Of a stretch of DNA of 17,046 bases, positions 1 to 7,957 are shown one piece after another. The number at the start of each line of letters is the position of its first letter. The stretch's first letter is position 1. The position numbers and the translations under genes were made by a program. The stretch covers positions 1-17,046 of the forward strand of contig WVWW01000120.1 of assembly GCA_011773795.1 (NCBI GenBank), given 5' to 3'. Origin of the DNA: Acidobacteriota bacterium. GTDB lineage: Bacteria; Acidobacteriota; Polarisedimenticolia; Polarisedimenticolales; Polarisedimenticolaceae. Below the pieces are notes generated by a model, which did no database searches, was not told where the DNA came from, and worked only from the letters and a program-made list of their open reading frames with translations.

Positions 1-724
<724 letters not shown>

Positions 725-728
<4 letters not shown>

Positions 729-1195
729 CGTTGCTCCGTGAGCGGTTCTTTCGTGGACGAGTCGTCTTCGACCTCGAGCAGCCCGCCGCGGGTTGCGACC
801 AGCATTTCCGAGATCGGGACCTGTTCGAGCGCCTGCTCGATCTGTTGATTGATGCGGCTCCAGTTGATGCGGGTCGGACAATCCGTCTCGTGCTCGCAGG
901 CGCCGGGCTCCGCGCCGCATTGGACCATGCTGATCGGTCCTTCGATCGCACGGATCACCTCCGCCACCGTGATCGTGACCGGGTCGACATCGAGGCTGTA
1001 ACCGCCGCCGACACCTCGATGACCGGTCAGGATCTCGCCGCGCGCGAGGCTCCCGAGGATCTTGGAGACCATCGGCAGGGGAAGGCCACTCAACGACGCG
1101 ACCTCGCGTGCCGTGTGCACGCGCCCCACCGGCTGCACGGCAATGTGGCCGAGCAACATGATCCCGTAGTCGGCTTCCTTGGTGAGCCGGATCAT
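725..1195 (-). CDS. Rrf2-family SUF operon regulator (IscR/SufR-like, three-cysteine Fe-S sensor)
   Basis: This 156-residue protein is a winged-helix transcription factor of the Rrf2 family. It closely resembles the SUF-system regulator group (TIGR02944 type) rather than NsrR or CymR. The N-terminus (MIRLTKEADYGIMLLGHIA), the recognition-helix region LSGLPLPMVSKILGSLARG at 35-53, and HRGVGGGYSL at 59-68 are the family DNA-binding signatures. Cysteines 93, 100 and 106 (spacing CX6CX5C) match the cluster-ligating region of IscR, which has CX5CX5C, so a [2Fe-2S] cluster is likely. The sequence after the last cysteine (residues 107-130) fits the family dimerisation helix. The start ATG 1193-1195 has GGGGA five bases upstream. 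The gene is first in the operon and overlaps sufB, which points to control of the suf genes and autoregulation. Loss of the cluster under iron or oxidative stress would then change suf transcription. The regulatory sign is not visible from sequence. Confidence 0.93.
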
Positions 1196-1242
1196 TCACT
1201 TCCCCAACGGTAAATCCAACCGAATCGGTCTTGTTTCCTCCT

Positions 1243-1273
1243 AAATTGTACTGATTTCGTCCTATTTCCGCCA
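1243..1273 (-). promoter_or_regulatory. Candidate suf promoter with IscR-type operator
   Basis: On the minus strand a -10 hexamer TACAAT (1245-1250) matches the consensus at five of six positions. The hexamer 17 bases upstream, TGGCGG (1268-1273), is a poor -35. The spacer holds GACGAAATCAGT, which fits 11 of 12 positions of the core of the E. coli IscR type-1 site (GAC-T-R-WWW-Y-AGT). The outer arms fit less well. A palindrome inside the -35/-10 spacer of the gene for an Rrf2 regulator suggests autorepression, which is inference. The sequence lies in an AT-rich island (about 1207-1330) that stands out from its GC-rich surroundings. Confidence 0.5.
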
Positions 1274-1289
1274 GGCCTCGGTTCCGATC

Positions 1290-1318
1290 TTCAATCTAGA
1301 ATCTAAAGTGTTTATTTT
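1290..1318 (+). promoter_or_regulatory. Weak candidate promoter for the S51/esterase/ATP-grasp cluster
   Basis: In the AT-rich part of the divergent intergenic region, TTCAAT (1290-1295) and TATTTT (1313-1318) are 17 bases apart. They match the -35 and -10 consensus at only three and four positions. They lie about 77 bases before the first ATG of the rightward cluster. No other obvious pair is visible on this strand, so this is a tentative placement only. Confidence 0.2.
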
Positions 1319-1394
1319 CAATTACTTAGCAGGTCCCGTCACGTGCGGTGGCGACGGGTGGTAGGCTGACCGCTTTACGGCATCGCCCGGATCC

Positions 1395-2321
1395 ATGAAC
1401 CGCGTTTTTTTCCTAGGACCGCAACGTTTCCGGCCCACCCTGGTGGCCACGCTCGATCGCATCGGCGTCGAAGGCACCGTCGCGGCGATCACCGCCGGCT
1501 GGCAGGAACGCGAGCAGGAAGTCGGGGAACTCCAGGACCACATCCATCGCGAGCTGATCAACCTGCGTCTCTACGAGCGCGCCGAGGAAGTCTTCGCCGA
1601 GGACGCCGAGCTACGCGACGCTGTACACGAACGCCAGCAATGGCTCCGCGAAGAGCAGTCCCTGTACCGCCGCCGGCTCGCCCACACGTTGAACGCCGCG
1701 CGTGAGGTCATGACCCTGGACGGGCGAGACAGGTTCGTGCGCGAACATCGCCAGGCCGCGATCCGTGCCGTGCGCACGCTGGATCGCCAACACCTGACCC
1801 GCGTTCGAAGGATCCACGCCGAGTTCGAAGAACGGATGAAGCCGTCGAGACGACCGGCCGTCGCGGCGCAACGCGAGCAACTGCAAGAAGTGATCGGCGC
1901 GGCCTCCGCCGTGGCGATCGCCGGCGGGCATGTCGCCGTGTTGCTGAACCGTCTGCGGTTGTTCGGTTTCGCGCAGCTCCTCGCCGACCGCGTCGTGGTG
2001 GCCTGGTCCGCGGGCGCGATGGCGCTGACGGGGCGCGTCATCCTGTTCCACGACCGTCCGCCGCAGGGAGCCGGCGATGCCGAGGTGCTCGACGCGGGGC
2101 TCGGTCTGGTCGACGGCATCATCGCGCTCCCGCACGCGCGTCGGCGCCTCGATCTCGACGATCCCGTCCGTGTCGCGCTGATGGCGCGCAGGTTTTCCCC
2201 CGATCTGCCGGCGTTACTCGATGTCGGCAGCGAGTTCGTCTACGACGGTTCGTGGCGGCCGGGGGAGAGCGCACGCAAGCTCAGCAGGCGCGGCGGGGTG
2301 GTGGAGTTCAAACATTCATGA
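1395..2321 (+). CDS. S51/cyanophycinase-like serine hydrolase with helical insertion
   Basis: This 308-residue, probably cytosolic protein has the marks of the peptidase S51 / type 1 glutamine amidotransferase-like fold. IAGGHVAVLLNRL at 175-187 matches the family GG-strand-helix motif. VVAWSAGAMAL at 201-211 is the nucleophile elbow with Ser205 in the S51 SAGA context. LPHARRRL at 246-253 supplies His247, 42 residues later, a spacing like the cyanophycinase Ser-His pair. VGSEFVYDG at 277-285 resembles the late strand. Between the first strand (about 1-35) and the GG motif lies a charged, arginine-rich helical stretch (about 38-165), far longer than in ordinary S51 enzymes and probably coiled coil. 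The third catalytic residue cannot be assigned. An in-frame stop at 1362 leaves ATG 1395 as the only standard start, with no clear Shine-Dalgarno. It overlaps the next gene by ATGA. Family members cleave beta-Asp-Arg or Asp-X bonds; the substrate here is unknown. Confidence 0.7.
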   Translation: MNRVFFLGPQRFRPTLVATLDRIGVEGTVAAITAGWQEREQEVGELQDHIHRELINLRLYERAEEVFAEDAELRDAVHERQQWLREEQSLYRRRLAHTLNAAREVMTLDGRDRFVREHRQAAIRAVRTLDRQHLTRVRRIHAEFEERMKPSRRPAVAAQREQLQEVIGAASAVAIAGGHVAVLLNRLRLFGFAQLLADRVVVAWSAGAMALTGRVILFHDRPPQGAGDAEVLDAGLGLVDGIIALPHARRRLDLDDPVRVALMARRFSPDLPALLDVGSEFVYDGSWRPGESARKLSRRGGVVEFKHS

Positions 2322-3451
2322 GCTCGGTACTCGACCGATTCCTCGACCAGACACCGGGCGGGGAGACAATCGACGCGTTCTTGAGTGGGCGGACGTTCCC
2401 GATCCTCGAGGGCGATCGAGTCACGTTCGTGTTTCGCGGCAGGGCCGATGCCGTCAACCTGCGTCACTGGATCTTCGGGCTCCCGTCGAGCCAACCGTTC
2501 GAACGTGTCGACGGCACCGACCTCTGGCGGCTGACGCTCGATCTCCCGGAGTGCTCGCGTGTCGAGTACAAGATCGAGCACATCGAGGGTGAGAACCGCC
2601 AATGGTTGATGGACCCGCTCAACGACCGCGTGGCCCACGACCCGTTCGGGGCAAACTCGGTCTGCTACGGCCGCGGGTACAAGACGCCGCCCTGGGTGCT
2701 GCCGGACGAGGAGGCCCGTCCCGGCGCGATGGAACAGTTCCGCGTGATCAGCAAGGTCTATCGCGACCGCCGGGAGATCGGCGTCTATCTCCCGGCGCGC
2801 TATCGGAAACGGAGGCGCTACCCGTTGCTGGTCGTGCACGACGGCCACGACTACCTGCGCTTTGCCGATCTCCGCCGCGTCCTGGACAACCTGATTCACC
2901 GGCTCGAGATCCCGCCGATGATCGTCGCGCTGACGACCTCCCCGGACCGGCTCACGGAGTACGGCGCGGACCCACGACAGGCCGATTTCCTCGCCGACGA
3001 GTTGATTCCGGCGATGAACGCGCGTTACCCGCTGATCGATCGCCCCGAAGCGCGGATGTTGATGGGCGCGAGCTTCGGTGCGGTGGCGGCGCTTTCGGCG
3101 GCGTGGCTGCGGCAGGGCGTCTACGGCGGACTGCTCCTGCAGTCGGGCTCGTTCGCCTTTTCCGATATCGGCAAGCACGGGCGCGGGCCGGCGCTCGACC
3201 CGGTCGCGCGCTTCGTCAACGCCTTCCGCGAGGACCCCGGACACCCCTGCGACAAGGTCTTCGTCTCGTGTGGGATCTACGAGTCCCTGATCTACGAGAA
3301 CCGCTCCCTGGTTCCCGTGCTCCAGGGCGCGCAAATGGAGTTGCGCTACGTCGAAGCGCGCGACGGGCACAACTGGGAGAACTGGAGAGATCGTCTGCGG
3401 GAGGCGTTGAGCTGGCTGTCCCCCGGTCCGTTGTGGATGGTCTACGAATAG
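2318..3451 (+). CDS. Enterochelin esterase-like alpha/beta hydrolase (esterase D / Fes family)
   Basis: This 377-residue protein belongs to the putative esterase family PF00756. Residues 20-115 form an N-terminal beta-sandwich like that of enterochelin esterase (DRVTFVFRGRAD, LWRLTLDLP, ANSVCYG). The catalytic domain begins near 140. YPLLVVHDGHDYL (168-180) is the typical early strand and loop. MGASFGAVAAL (249-259) is the nucleophile elbow with Ser252. DGHNWENWR (349-357) supplies His351. The acid may be Glu322 in GIYES. No signal peptide is seen, so it acts in the cytosol. I chose ATG 2318 because it overlaps the upstream stop as ATGA and has GGAG 11 bases upstream. The frame is open back to 2252, but that extension (low-complexity, overlapping the S51 gene) looks non-coding. 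Family members hydrolyse siderophore or peptide-type esters. The substrate here is unknown, and no siderophore genes are in view. Confidence 0.85.
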   Translation: MSSVLDRFLDQTPGGETIDAFLSGRTFPILEGDRVTFVFRGRADAVNLRHWIFGLPSSQPFERVDGTDLWRLTLDLPECSRVEYKIEHIEGENRQWLMDPLNDRVAHDPFGANSVCYGRGYKTPPWVLPDEEARPGAMEQFRVISKVYRDRREIGVYLPARYRKRRRYPLLVVHDGHDYLRFADLRRVLDNLIHRLEIPPMIVALTTSPDRLTEYGADPRQADFLADELIPAMNARYPLIDRPEARMLMGASFGAVAALSAAWLRQGVYGGLLLQSGSFAFSDIGKHGRGPALDPVARFVNAFREDPGHPCDKVFVSCGIYESLIYENRSLVPVLQGAQMELRYVEARDGHNWENWRDRLREALSWLSPGPLWMVYE

Positions 3452-3470
3452 CGGTACATTGGTGGATTCG

Positions 3471-3476
3471 AGGAGG
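3471..3476 (+). promoter_or_regulatory. Strong ribosome binding site fixing a GTG start
   Basis: A full AGGAGG lies five bases before GTG 3482-3484. No ATG lies at suitable spacing in this frame, so the site decides the start of the ATP-grasp gene. It is the strongest Shine-Dalgarno in the four-gene cluster, which suggests this enzyme is made independently of coupling to the esterase gene 30 bases upstream. Confidence 0.8.
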
Positions 3477-3481
3477 GCACG

Positions 3482-4738
3482 GTGGCCGAAGTCACGCGCA
3501 AGATAGGTCTGTCCCTGGGCGCCGACATCTGCTGGCCCATCTGCTACGAGCACATCGTCCGCCAGCTCGATCTGACGATTCCGCTCGAGGGCGATCGGGT
3601 CCGGTTCGACGTCGAACGGGTCTCGATCGAGCCGTTCGATCTGCGCCAACCCTGCCCCTACGACGTCGTCATCGATCGCCTGACGCACTGGTTCCACACC
3701 AGCCGCGAGTGGATCAAGAAGTCGATCATCATGGACGGCCTCTACGTCTTCAACAACCCGTGGTCCGTGCAGTCGATGGAGAAGTGCACGACCTACTGCG
3801 CGATGATGCACCTCGGTCTGCCGATCCCGGAGACCTGGCTCGTGCCTCCAAAGGCCTACGAACCCTCCACCGATCTCGATACGACGCTGCAGTCCTACGC
3901 GAAGTTGTTCTCACTCGAGGAGCTGGGTAACCAGCTGGGCTACCCGCTGTTCATCAAGCCCTACAACACCGGCGGCTGGGTCGGCGTGAGCAAGATCGAC
4001 GACGCCGAGATGCTCAAGCAGGCCTACGACGAGAGCGGCAAGCTGGTCATGCACCTGCAGAAGGCGGTCTTGCCTTACGACGTGTTCGTGCGGGCCATCG
4101 GCCTCGGGCCCCAGGTCAACGTCATCAAATACGACCCCGCCGCCCCGCTGCACGATCGCTACAAGATCGACCGGGACTTCATCGCCGCCGAGGACGAGTC
4201 GTTGTTGCGCGACATGGTGTTGACGATCAATGCCTTCTTCGGGTGGGACTTCAACTCCTGCGAGTGTCTGCGCCGTGACGGCGCGTACCACCCGATCGAT
4301 TTCGCCAACCCCTGTCCGGACTCGCAGGTCACGTCGCTGCACTACCACTTCCCGTGGATGGTGATGGCGAAGATCCGCTGGTCGATCTTCTGCGCGGCGA
4401 CCAAGCGGCCGTTCCGCCGCAACCTCGACTGGGCCCCGTACTACGAGGTCCGCGAGAAGGACCTGCCCTACCGGGAGCAGCTGCGGGAGTACGGCAAGCT
4501 TGCCGATCGGCACTTCGACACCGAGCGCTTCCGCGATTTTTGCGACGAGCACCTGACTCATCTCGACGAGGTCGCCTGGGAGTTCTTCGGTACCGCCGTG
4601 GCCAAGGAGGCGGTGCGCCGCAAGGTCACGGCGCTGTTCCCGGAGCACGAGGTCGAGGAGTTCACCGAGCACTTCTGGGGCCTGATCCAGTTCTGGCGCA
4701 GGCACCACTCCGGCCGCGGACAGGCAAGCGGAGCCTGA
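3482..4738 (+). CDS. ATP-grasp superfamily ligase (amidoligase-like)
   Basis: This 418-residue cytosolic protein has an ATP-grasp fold, whose members form amide or thioester bonds through an acyl-phosphate. A pre-ATP-grasp domain spans about 1-95. SMEKCTTY at 98-105 contains the first ATP-binding lysine, Lys101. YPLFIKPYNTGGWVGVSKI at 154-172 gives the second lysine, Lys159, and the glycine loop. LQKAVLPYDVFVRAIGLG at 192-209 is the hinge and R-x-x-G region. FNSCECLRRDG (257-267) and HPIDFANPCPDS (270-281) carry the Mg ligands, probably Glu261, Asp273 and Asn276. A helical C-terminal tail (about 325-418) follows. There are ten cysteines, including a CX3C at 17-21, which is many for a cytosolic enzyme. 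The acceptor and acyl substrates cannot be read from the sequence. Its position after an S51-like hydrolase and an esterase suggests a pathway that builds and cleaves amide- or peptide-type molecules (inference). It is not a standard CphA, RimK, Ddl or GshB. Confidence 0.82.
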   Translation: MAEVTRKIGLSLGADICWPICYEHIVRQLDLTIPLEGDRVRFDVERVSIEPFDLRQPCPYDVVIDRLTHWFHTSREWIKKSIIMDGLYVFNNPWSVQSMEKCTTYCAMMHLGLPIPETWLVPPKAYEPSTDLDTTLQSYAKLFSLEELGNQLGYPLFIKPYNTGGWVGVSKIDDAEMLKQAYDESGKLVMHLQKAVLPYDVFVRAIGLGPQVNVIKYDPAAPLHDRYKIDRDFIAAEDESLLRDMVLTINAFFGWDFNSCECLRRDGAYHPIDFANPCPDSQVTSLHYHFPWMVMAKIRWSIFCAATKRPFRRNLDWAPYYEVREKDLPYREQLREYGKLADRHFDTERFRDFCDEHLTHLDEVAWEFFGTAVAKEAVRRKVTALFPEHEVEEFTEHFWGLIQFWRRHHSGRGQASGA

Positions 4739-4741
4739 GTC

Positions 4742-7700
4742 GTGCGACAGGCTCGAAAGCTGATCCCGTTCCTTTGCGTTTTCTTCGGCGCCGCCGTGGC
4801 GGCACAGCCGGCGGCCGAGTGGACCGTCGTCGACTACGCCGACCTCGTCGACGGGCGTGAGCTCAGCCAATCCGGCGAGTCGGTCTCCCGTTTGCTCGAG
4901 AAACTCGGCGGCCGGACGCTTCCGCCGCCGGGACAGCGCGGGGAAGACCGCCGGTTGCACAAGCTGCTCGACCCGTTACTCGAGCCGTACGCGTTCGTCC
5001 TCGCGGACGTCCTCGACACGATCGAGCCGCCACACGAGCAGCCGCTGGTCGAGGTCGGCCAGCTGTGGCGGCCCGGTGCGGGCCAGCCGGCCTGGGTCGA
5101 GCTGTTGCGGGTTCGCCGCTTCATCGTCGAATCCGACGGGACGGGCACGTTGCGCGCCGTGTTGCCGTGGACGCCTACCGGGGACCCGGGAAACGTGAAG
5201 AGTGTCGCGGCGGCGCAGCAAGCATGGGATCGCGCGTGGCCGGTGTTGCGCCACGTGCTCGCAGCGGAGCGACACCGACTCGGAGTCCCGCGCGAGGAAG
5301 TCACGCTCGACGTGCGCGTCTACCCCTATGCGCATTCCGCCGCGCAGACGCGCTTCCTGCTCGGCCGCGTACCGCACCGTGTGCAGGTCGACGACACCCG
5401 TCCCCGCGGCGACCGGCCGCCGCTCGACCTGGGGCGGTTGCGTCGCTTCCTCAAGTCGGGACTGACGCTCGAGGGCGGCCGGCTCGACCCGCAAGGCGGG
5501 CTCATCCCGTTCGGCAGCGACCGTGGCAGGCCCGCCACGATCCTGGGCCGCGGGCTCGAGCTCTCCGATCTTGCCGTCGCCTACCGCGCGGTCGCTCACG
5601 GTGGCTTGCCCGATCCGGCGATGAGCCTCGACCGCGGCCACTCACCGTGGGAAGCGAAGGTCTACTACGGTGGCCGGCTGCGTGATACCTCGCTCGGTTG
5701 GGTGAGTCTCCTCTGCGACGTGCGGTTCAAGACGTTCAGCATGGGATTGGGCATCGAGGAGAACCGCGACCTGCGTGCGGAAATCCGTGCGCAGGTGCCC
5801 TCGTTCAAGACGCACGTCGAACGGTTTGCCGCCGATCCTGCCTCGGCGGGCGTCTCCGCACAGCAGACACGCCTCTGGTTCTACCCGGACCGCGTCGATC
5901 TGACCGTCGCTCCGCAGAGCGACGTGCTGGCCCTGCGCCACGTGCGCATGAGCGCCGCCTCGGAGCGGTTGGCCAACGAGACGTTTGCACCGGGGGAGGG
6001 CAACGAGCCGCCGTGGACGCTGGCGACGATCGCCGCGATCAACGAGCACTATGACGGCCTGGCCAACGTGTTCCCCGAGCTGGCCGACCTCGACCAGGTG
6101 GTTCGCCTGCTGTCGTTCTTCACTTGGCTGGACCAGGCCGCGAGAGCCGGCCAGCTTGTTCCGGATCTCGACGCGCTTCTGGCCATCGACCTGCCCGCCC
6201 TGCCGACGCCACGCACGTTCCCGCAGATGTTGTCGTTCAACGCCTTGCCTGCTGCCGGCTCGGCCGCCGTGGTGGCCTCCTTCGACCGTGTTCCCGTCGT
6301 GGACGCACTGGAGATGTTGAACCCCGAGGACGGCCTGCTCGACCCGCGCGTGCGGCTCCAACGGGCACTGGCCGGTCTGGATCGTCAGGTCGACGAAGAG
6401 GCGGCTCTTCTTGCTGAAGCGGCGCGCATGGACCCGGCCTCGCTGGGCCATGACCTGCTCGACCTGCTGGCCTACCGTGCTCAGCGGTTGCGGATGCACC
6501 GCACGGTGCTCGGTGGTTTCGATCCCGGGCAACGTGCCCGGCTGGAAGAACGCGCCGCCGGCGCGCTGCGCGTGATCAGCGTCGGCGTCGGAGGCCTGGA
6601 TCTCGATATGAGTAAGGTGATCGCTCGTGCCACCAGCCGCAGCATGGGGCTGGTCGGTGTGGGCGACGGTCTGCCCGCCGCGCAGCGAAAGGCCACCGTC
6701 AACGCCGTCGAAGTGTCGGCCGAAACTCGCGAACGCTGGCGTGAGGGCTCGCGCGGGCTTCCGCGGAACGTGATGCCGGATCACGGGATCGGGGACGGCG
6801 GGCTCCATCGTGCGTTCCGCGATGGCTGGATCGAGCGGACCCCCGGTGCGTCCGGAGGCGGCGAAGACGCCGGTGGCACCCAGCGAATCGTGTACGGCGC
6901 GTCGGGTCCCGAAGCGCTCGCGCGCGCGGTTCACTTCGACGGTGACGGTCGGCCGCGGCGCTTCGAGAGGTTCGAACGGGGTCGCCGCTGGTCCTACGCG
7001 TTCGAGGGTGCGGCCAACGGGGTGCGTGCGGTGCGCAGCGACGACGCGACTCCGGCCGTGGCCTCCGCCGTACCGGAAACGGTCGAGCTCCCCGAAAAGC
7101 TCGCGCTCCTTCGCATCGATCCGGAAGGGCGGAGCGACCCCGCGTCGCCGACCGTCTCCCTCCGCCTGCAGGCACCCGCTGCGGAACCGCTCGACGCGAC
7201 CGTTCCACGGTGGGTGGTCCAGCGGCTGATCCTCGGTCGCGAGGCCGATCTCGCCCACGACCCGAGTCTGCCCGGCCTCGCCCCGCTTCCGCCCGGTTTC
7301 GAGGATATCGAAAGTCTCATGGTGCTCGGTCGCGAGGCGGTCAACCACCGTCCGTGGGAACACGCCATCGCTCCGCTTGCCGGCGAGCAGGACCCGCAGC
7401 GCGTCGCCGCGGCGATCGACGACTGGTGGGATGCACCGGGGGCGTTGCCCGCACCGGGGGGTACGGTCGTCGGCATCGACTGGACCACATCGCCCGAACG
7501 ATGGGCCGCGGCACCGCGACCCGGCTCCAAGGCGCTGCTGGTCCTTCCGCCCGACGGCTTCCCGCACGGTACGGAGGATCTGGCAAAACGGTTGGCCGAT
7601 GTGTGGACGGCGGGCCGGGTCAGCGAGAAGGCGGACCCGGGGAGTCAGGCCTTGATCCTGCTGATCTCCGCCGAAACGCCGGAGCTGTTCGCCGCGCGTC

Positions 7701-7957
7701 TTCGAGCGATCGCCGCGGCGCCCTCGATGCAGGGCAAGCTGCTCGCCGGTTGGTCGCTGGCCGGGCCCGTGCGAGCCGATCTGGCGCCGTGGATCCTGCA
7801 GGAGACGTCGGTCGCCGGGGTCGGCATCGCGGAAGGCTCCGTCGTCTCACGACGAGCGGCCGTCGAGCAACTCGCACGCATCGCTCGAGAGCTCGCGAGC
7901 CGCGGCTCGACGGATCGTGTCGAGTCCTTTGCCGGCCCCTTCCTCTGGCACTTCTAA
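4742..7957 (+). CDS. Large exported protein of unknown function (1071 aa, possibly DUF1598-like)
   Basis: The protein starts at GTG 4742, three bases after the ATP-grasp stop, with GCGGAG about eight bases upstream. Residues 1-21 form a signal peptide: basic MRQARKL, a hydrophobic core, then AVAA before Gln22. The mature part has no membrane segment, so it is probably periplasmic or secreted. Around 317-460, WVSLLCDVRFKTFSMGLGI, a strand-rich TRLWFYPDRVDLTVAP and a helical HYDGLANVFPELADLDQVV loosely recall the planctomycete DUF1598 layout. I judged this by eye only. A helical section follows (about 530-665), then a Gly/Arg-rich section with RIVYGASGPEALARAVHFDG (715-734), then a C-terminal alternating strand-helix domain (about 905-1050: ALLVLPP, ALILLISAE, KLLAGWSLAG, VAGVGIAEGS). 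No catalytic motif is recognisable. Tight spacing ties it to the three enzymes upstream. The stop overlaps that of the convergent rhomboid gene by four bases. The gene call is sure and the function unknown. Confidence 0.85.
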   Translation: MRQARKLIPFLCVFFGAAVAAQPAAEWTVVDYADLVDGRELSQSGESVSRLLEKLGGRTLPPPGQRGEDRRLHKLLDPLLEPYAFVLADVLDTIEPPHEQPLVEVGQLWRPGAGQPAWVELLRVRRFIVESDGTGTLRAVLPWTPTGDPGNVKSVAAAQQAWDRAWPVLRHVLAAERHRLGVPREEVTLDVRVYPYAHSAAQTRFLLGRVPHRVQVDDTRPRGDRPPLDLGRLRRFLKSGLTLEGGRLDPQGGLIPFGSDRGRPATILGRGLELSDLAVAYRAVAHGGLPDPAMSLDRGHSPWEAKVYYGGRLRDTSLGWVSLLCDVRFKTFSMGLGIEENRDLRAEIRAQVPSFKTHVERFAADPASAGVSAQQTRLWFYPDRVDLTVAPQSDVLALRHVRMSAASERLANETFAPGEGNEPPWTLATIAAINEHYDGLANVFPELADLDQVVRLLSFFTWLDQAARAGQLVPDLDALLAIDLPALPTPRTFPQMLSFNALPAAGSAAVVASFDRVPVVDALEMLNPEDGLLDPRVRLQRALAGLDRQVDEEAALLAEAARMDPASLGHDLLDLLAYRAQRLRMHRTVLGGFDPGQRARLEERAAGALRVISVGVGGLDLDMSKVIARATSRSMGLVGVGDGLPAAQRKATVNAVEVSAETRERWREGSRGLPRNVMPDHGIGDGGLHRAFRDGWIERTPGASGGGEDAGGTQRIVYGASGPEALARAVHFDGDGRPRRFERFERGRRWSYAFEGAANGVRAVRSDDATPAVASAVPETVELPEKLALLRIDPEGRSDPASPTVSLRLQAPAAEPLDATVPRWVVQRLILGREADLAHDPSLPGLAPLPPGFEDIESLMVLGREAVNHRPWEHAIAPLAGEQDPQRVAAAIDDWWDAPGALPAPGGTVVGIDWTTSPERWAAAPRPGSKALLVLPPDGFPHGTEDLAKRLADVWTAGRVSEKADPGSQALILLISAETPELFAARLRAIAAAPSMQGKLLAGWSLAGPVRADLAPWILQETSVAGVGIAEGSVVSRRAAVEQLARIARELASRGSTDRVESFAGPFLWHF

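Noticed and set aside
2252..2317. Upstream ATG giving a 22-residue longer esterase
   Set aside because: The extension lies inside the S51 gene and is low-complexity Ala/Gly/Arg. ATG 2318 has the ATGA overlap and a GGAG.
2240..3811. 523-codon open frame on the minus strand
   Set aside because: It lies opposite the well-supported esterase and ATP-grasp genes. Its translation is low-complexity Arg/Asp/Val-rich and has no family motif, typical of antisense frames in high-GC DNA.
5642..7567. 641-codon open frame on the minus strand
   Set aside because: It is antisense to the exported 1071-residue protein, which has a signal peptide, good spacing and sensible composition. The antisense product is rich in Arg, Gly and His without motifs.
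4742..7957. CHAT or caspase-like protease domain at the C-terminus of the 1071-residue protein
   Set aside because: The strand-helix pattern is suggestive, but no His-Gly or Ala-Cys dyad is seen at the expected places, so no peptidase call is made.
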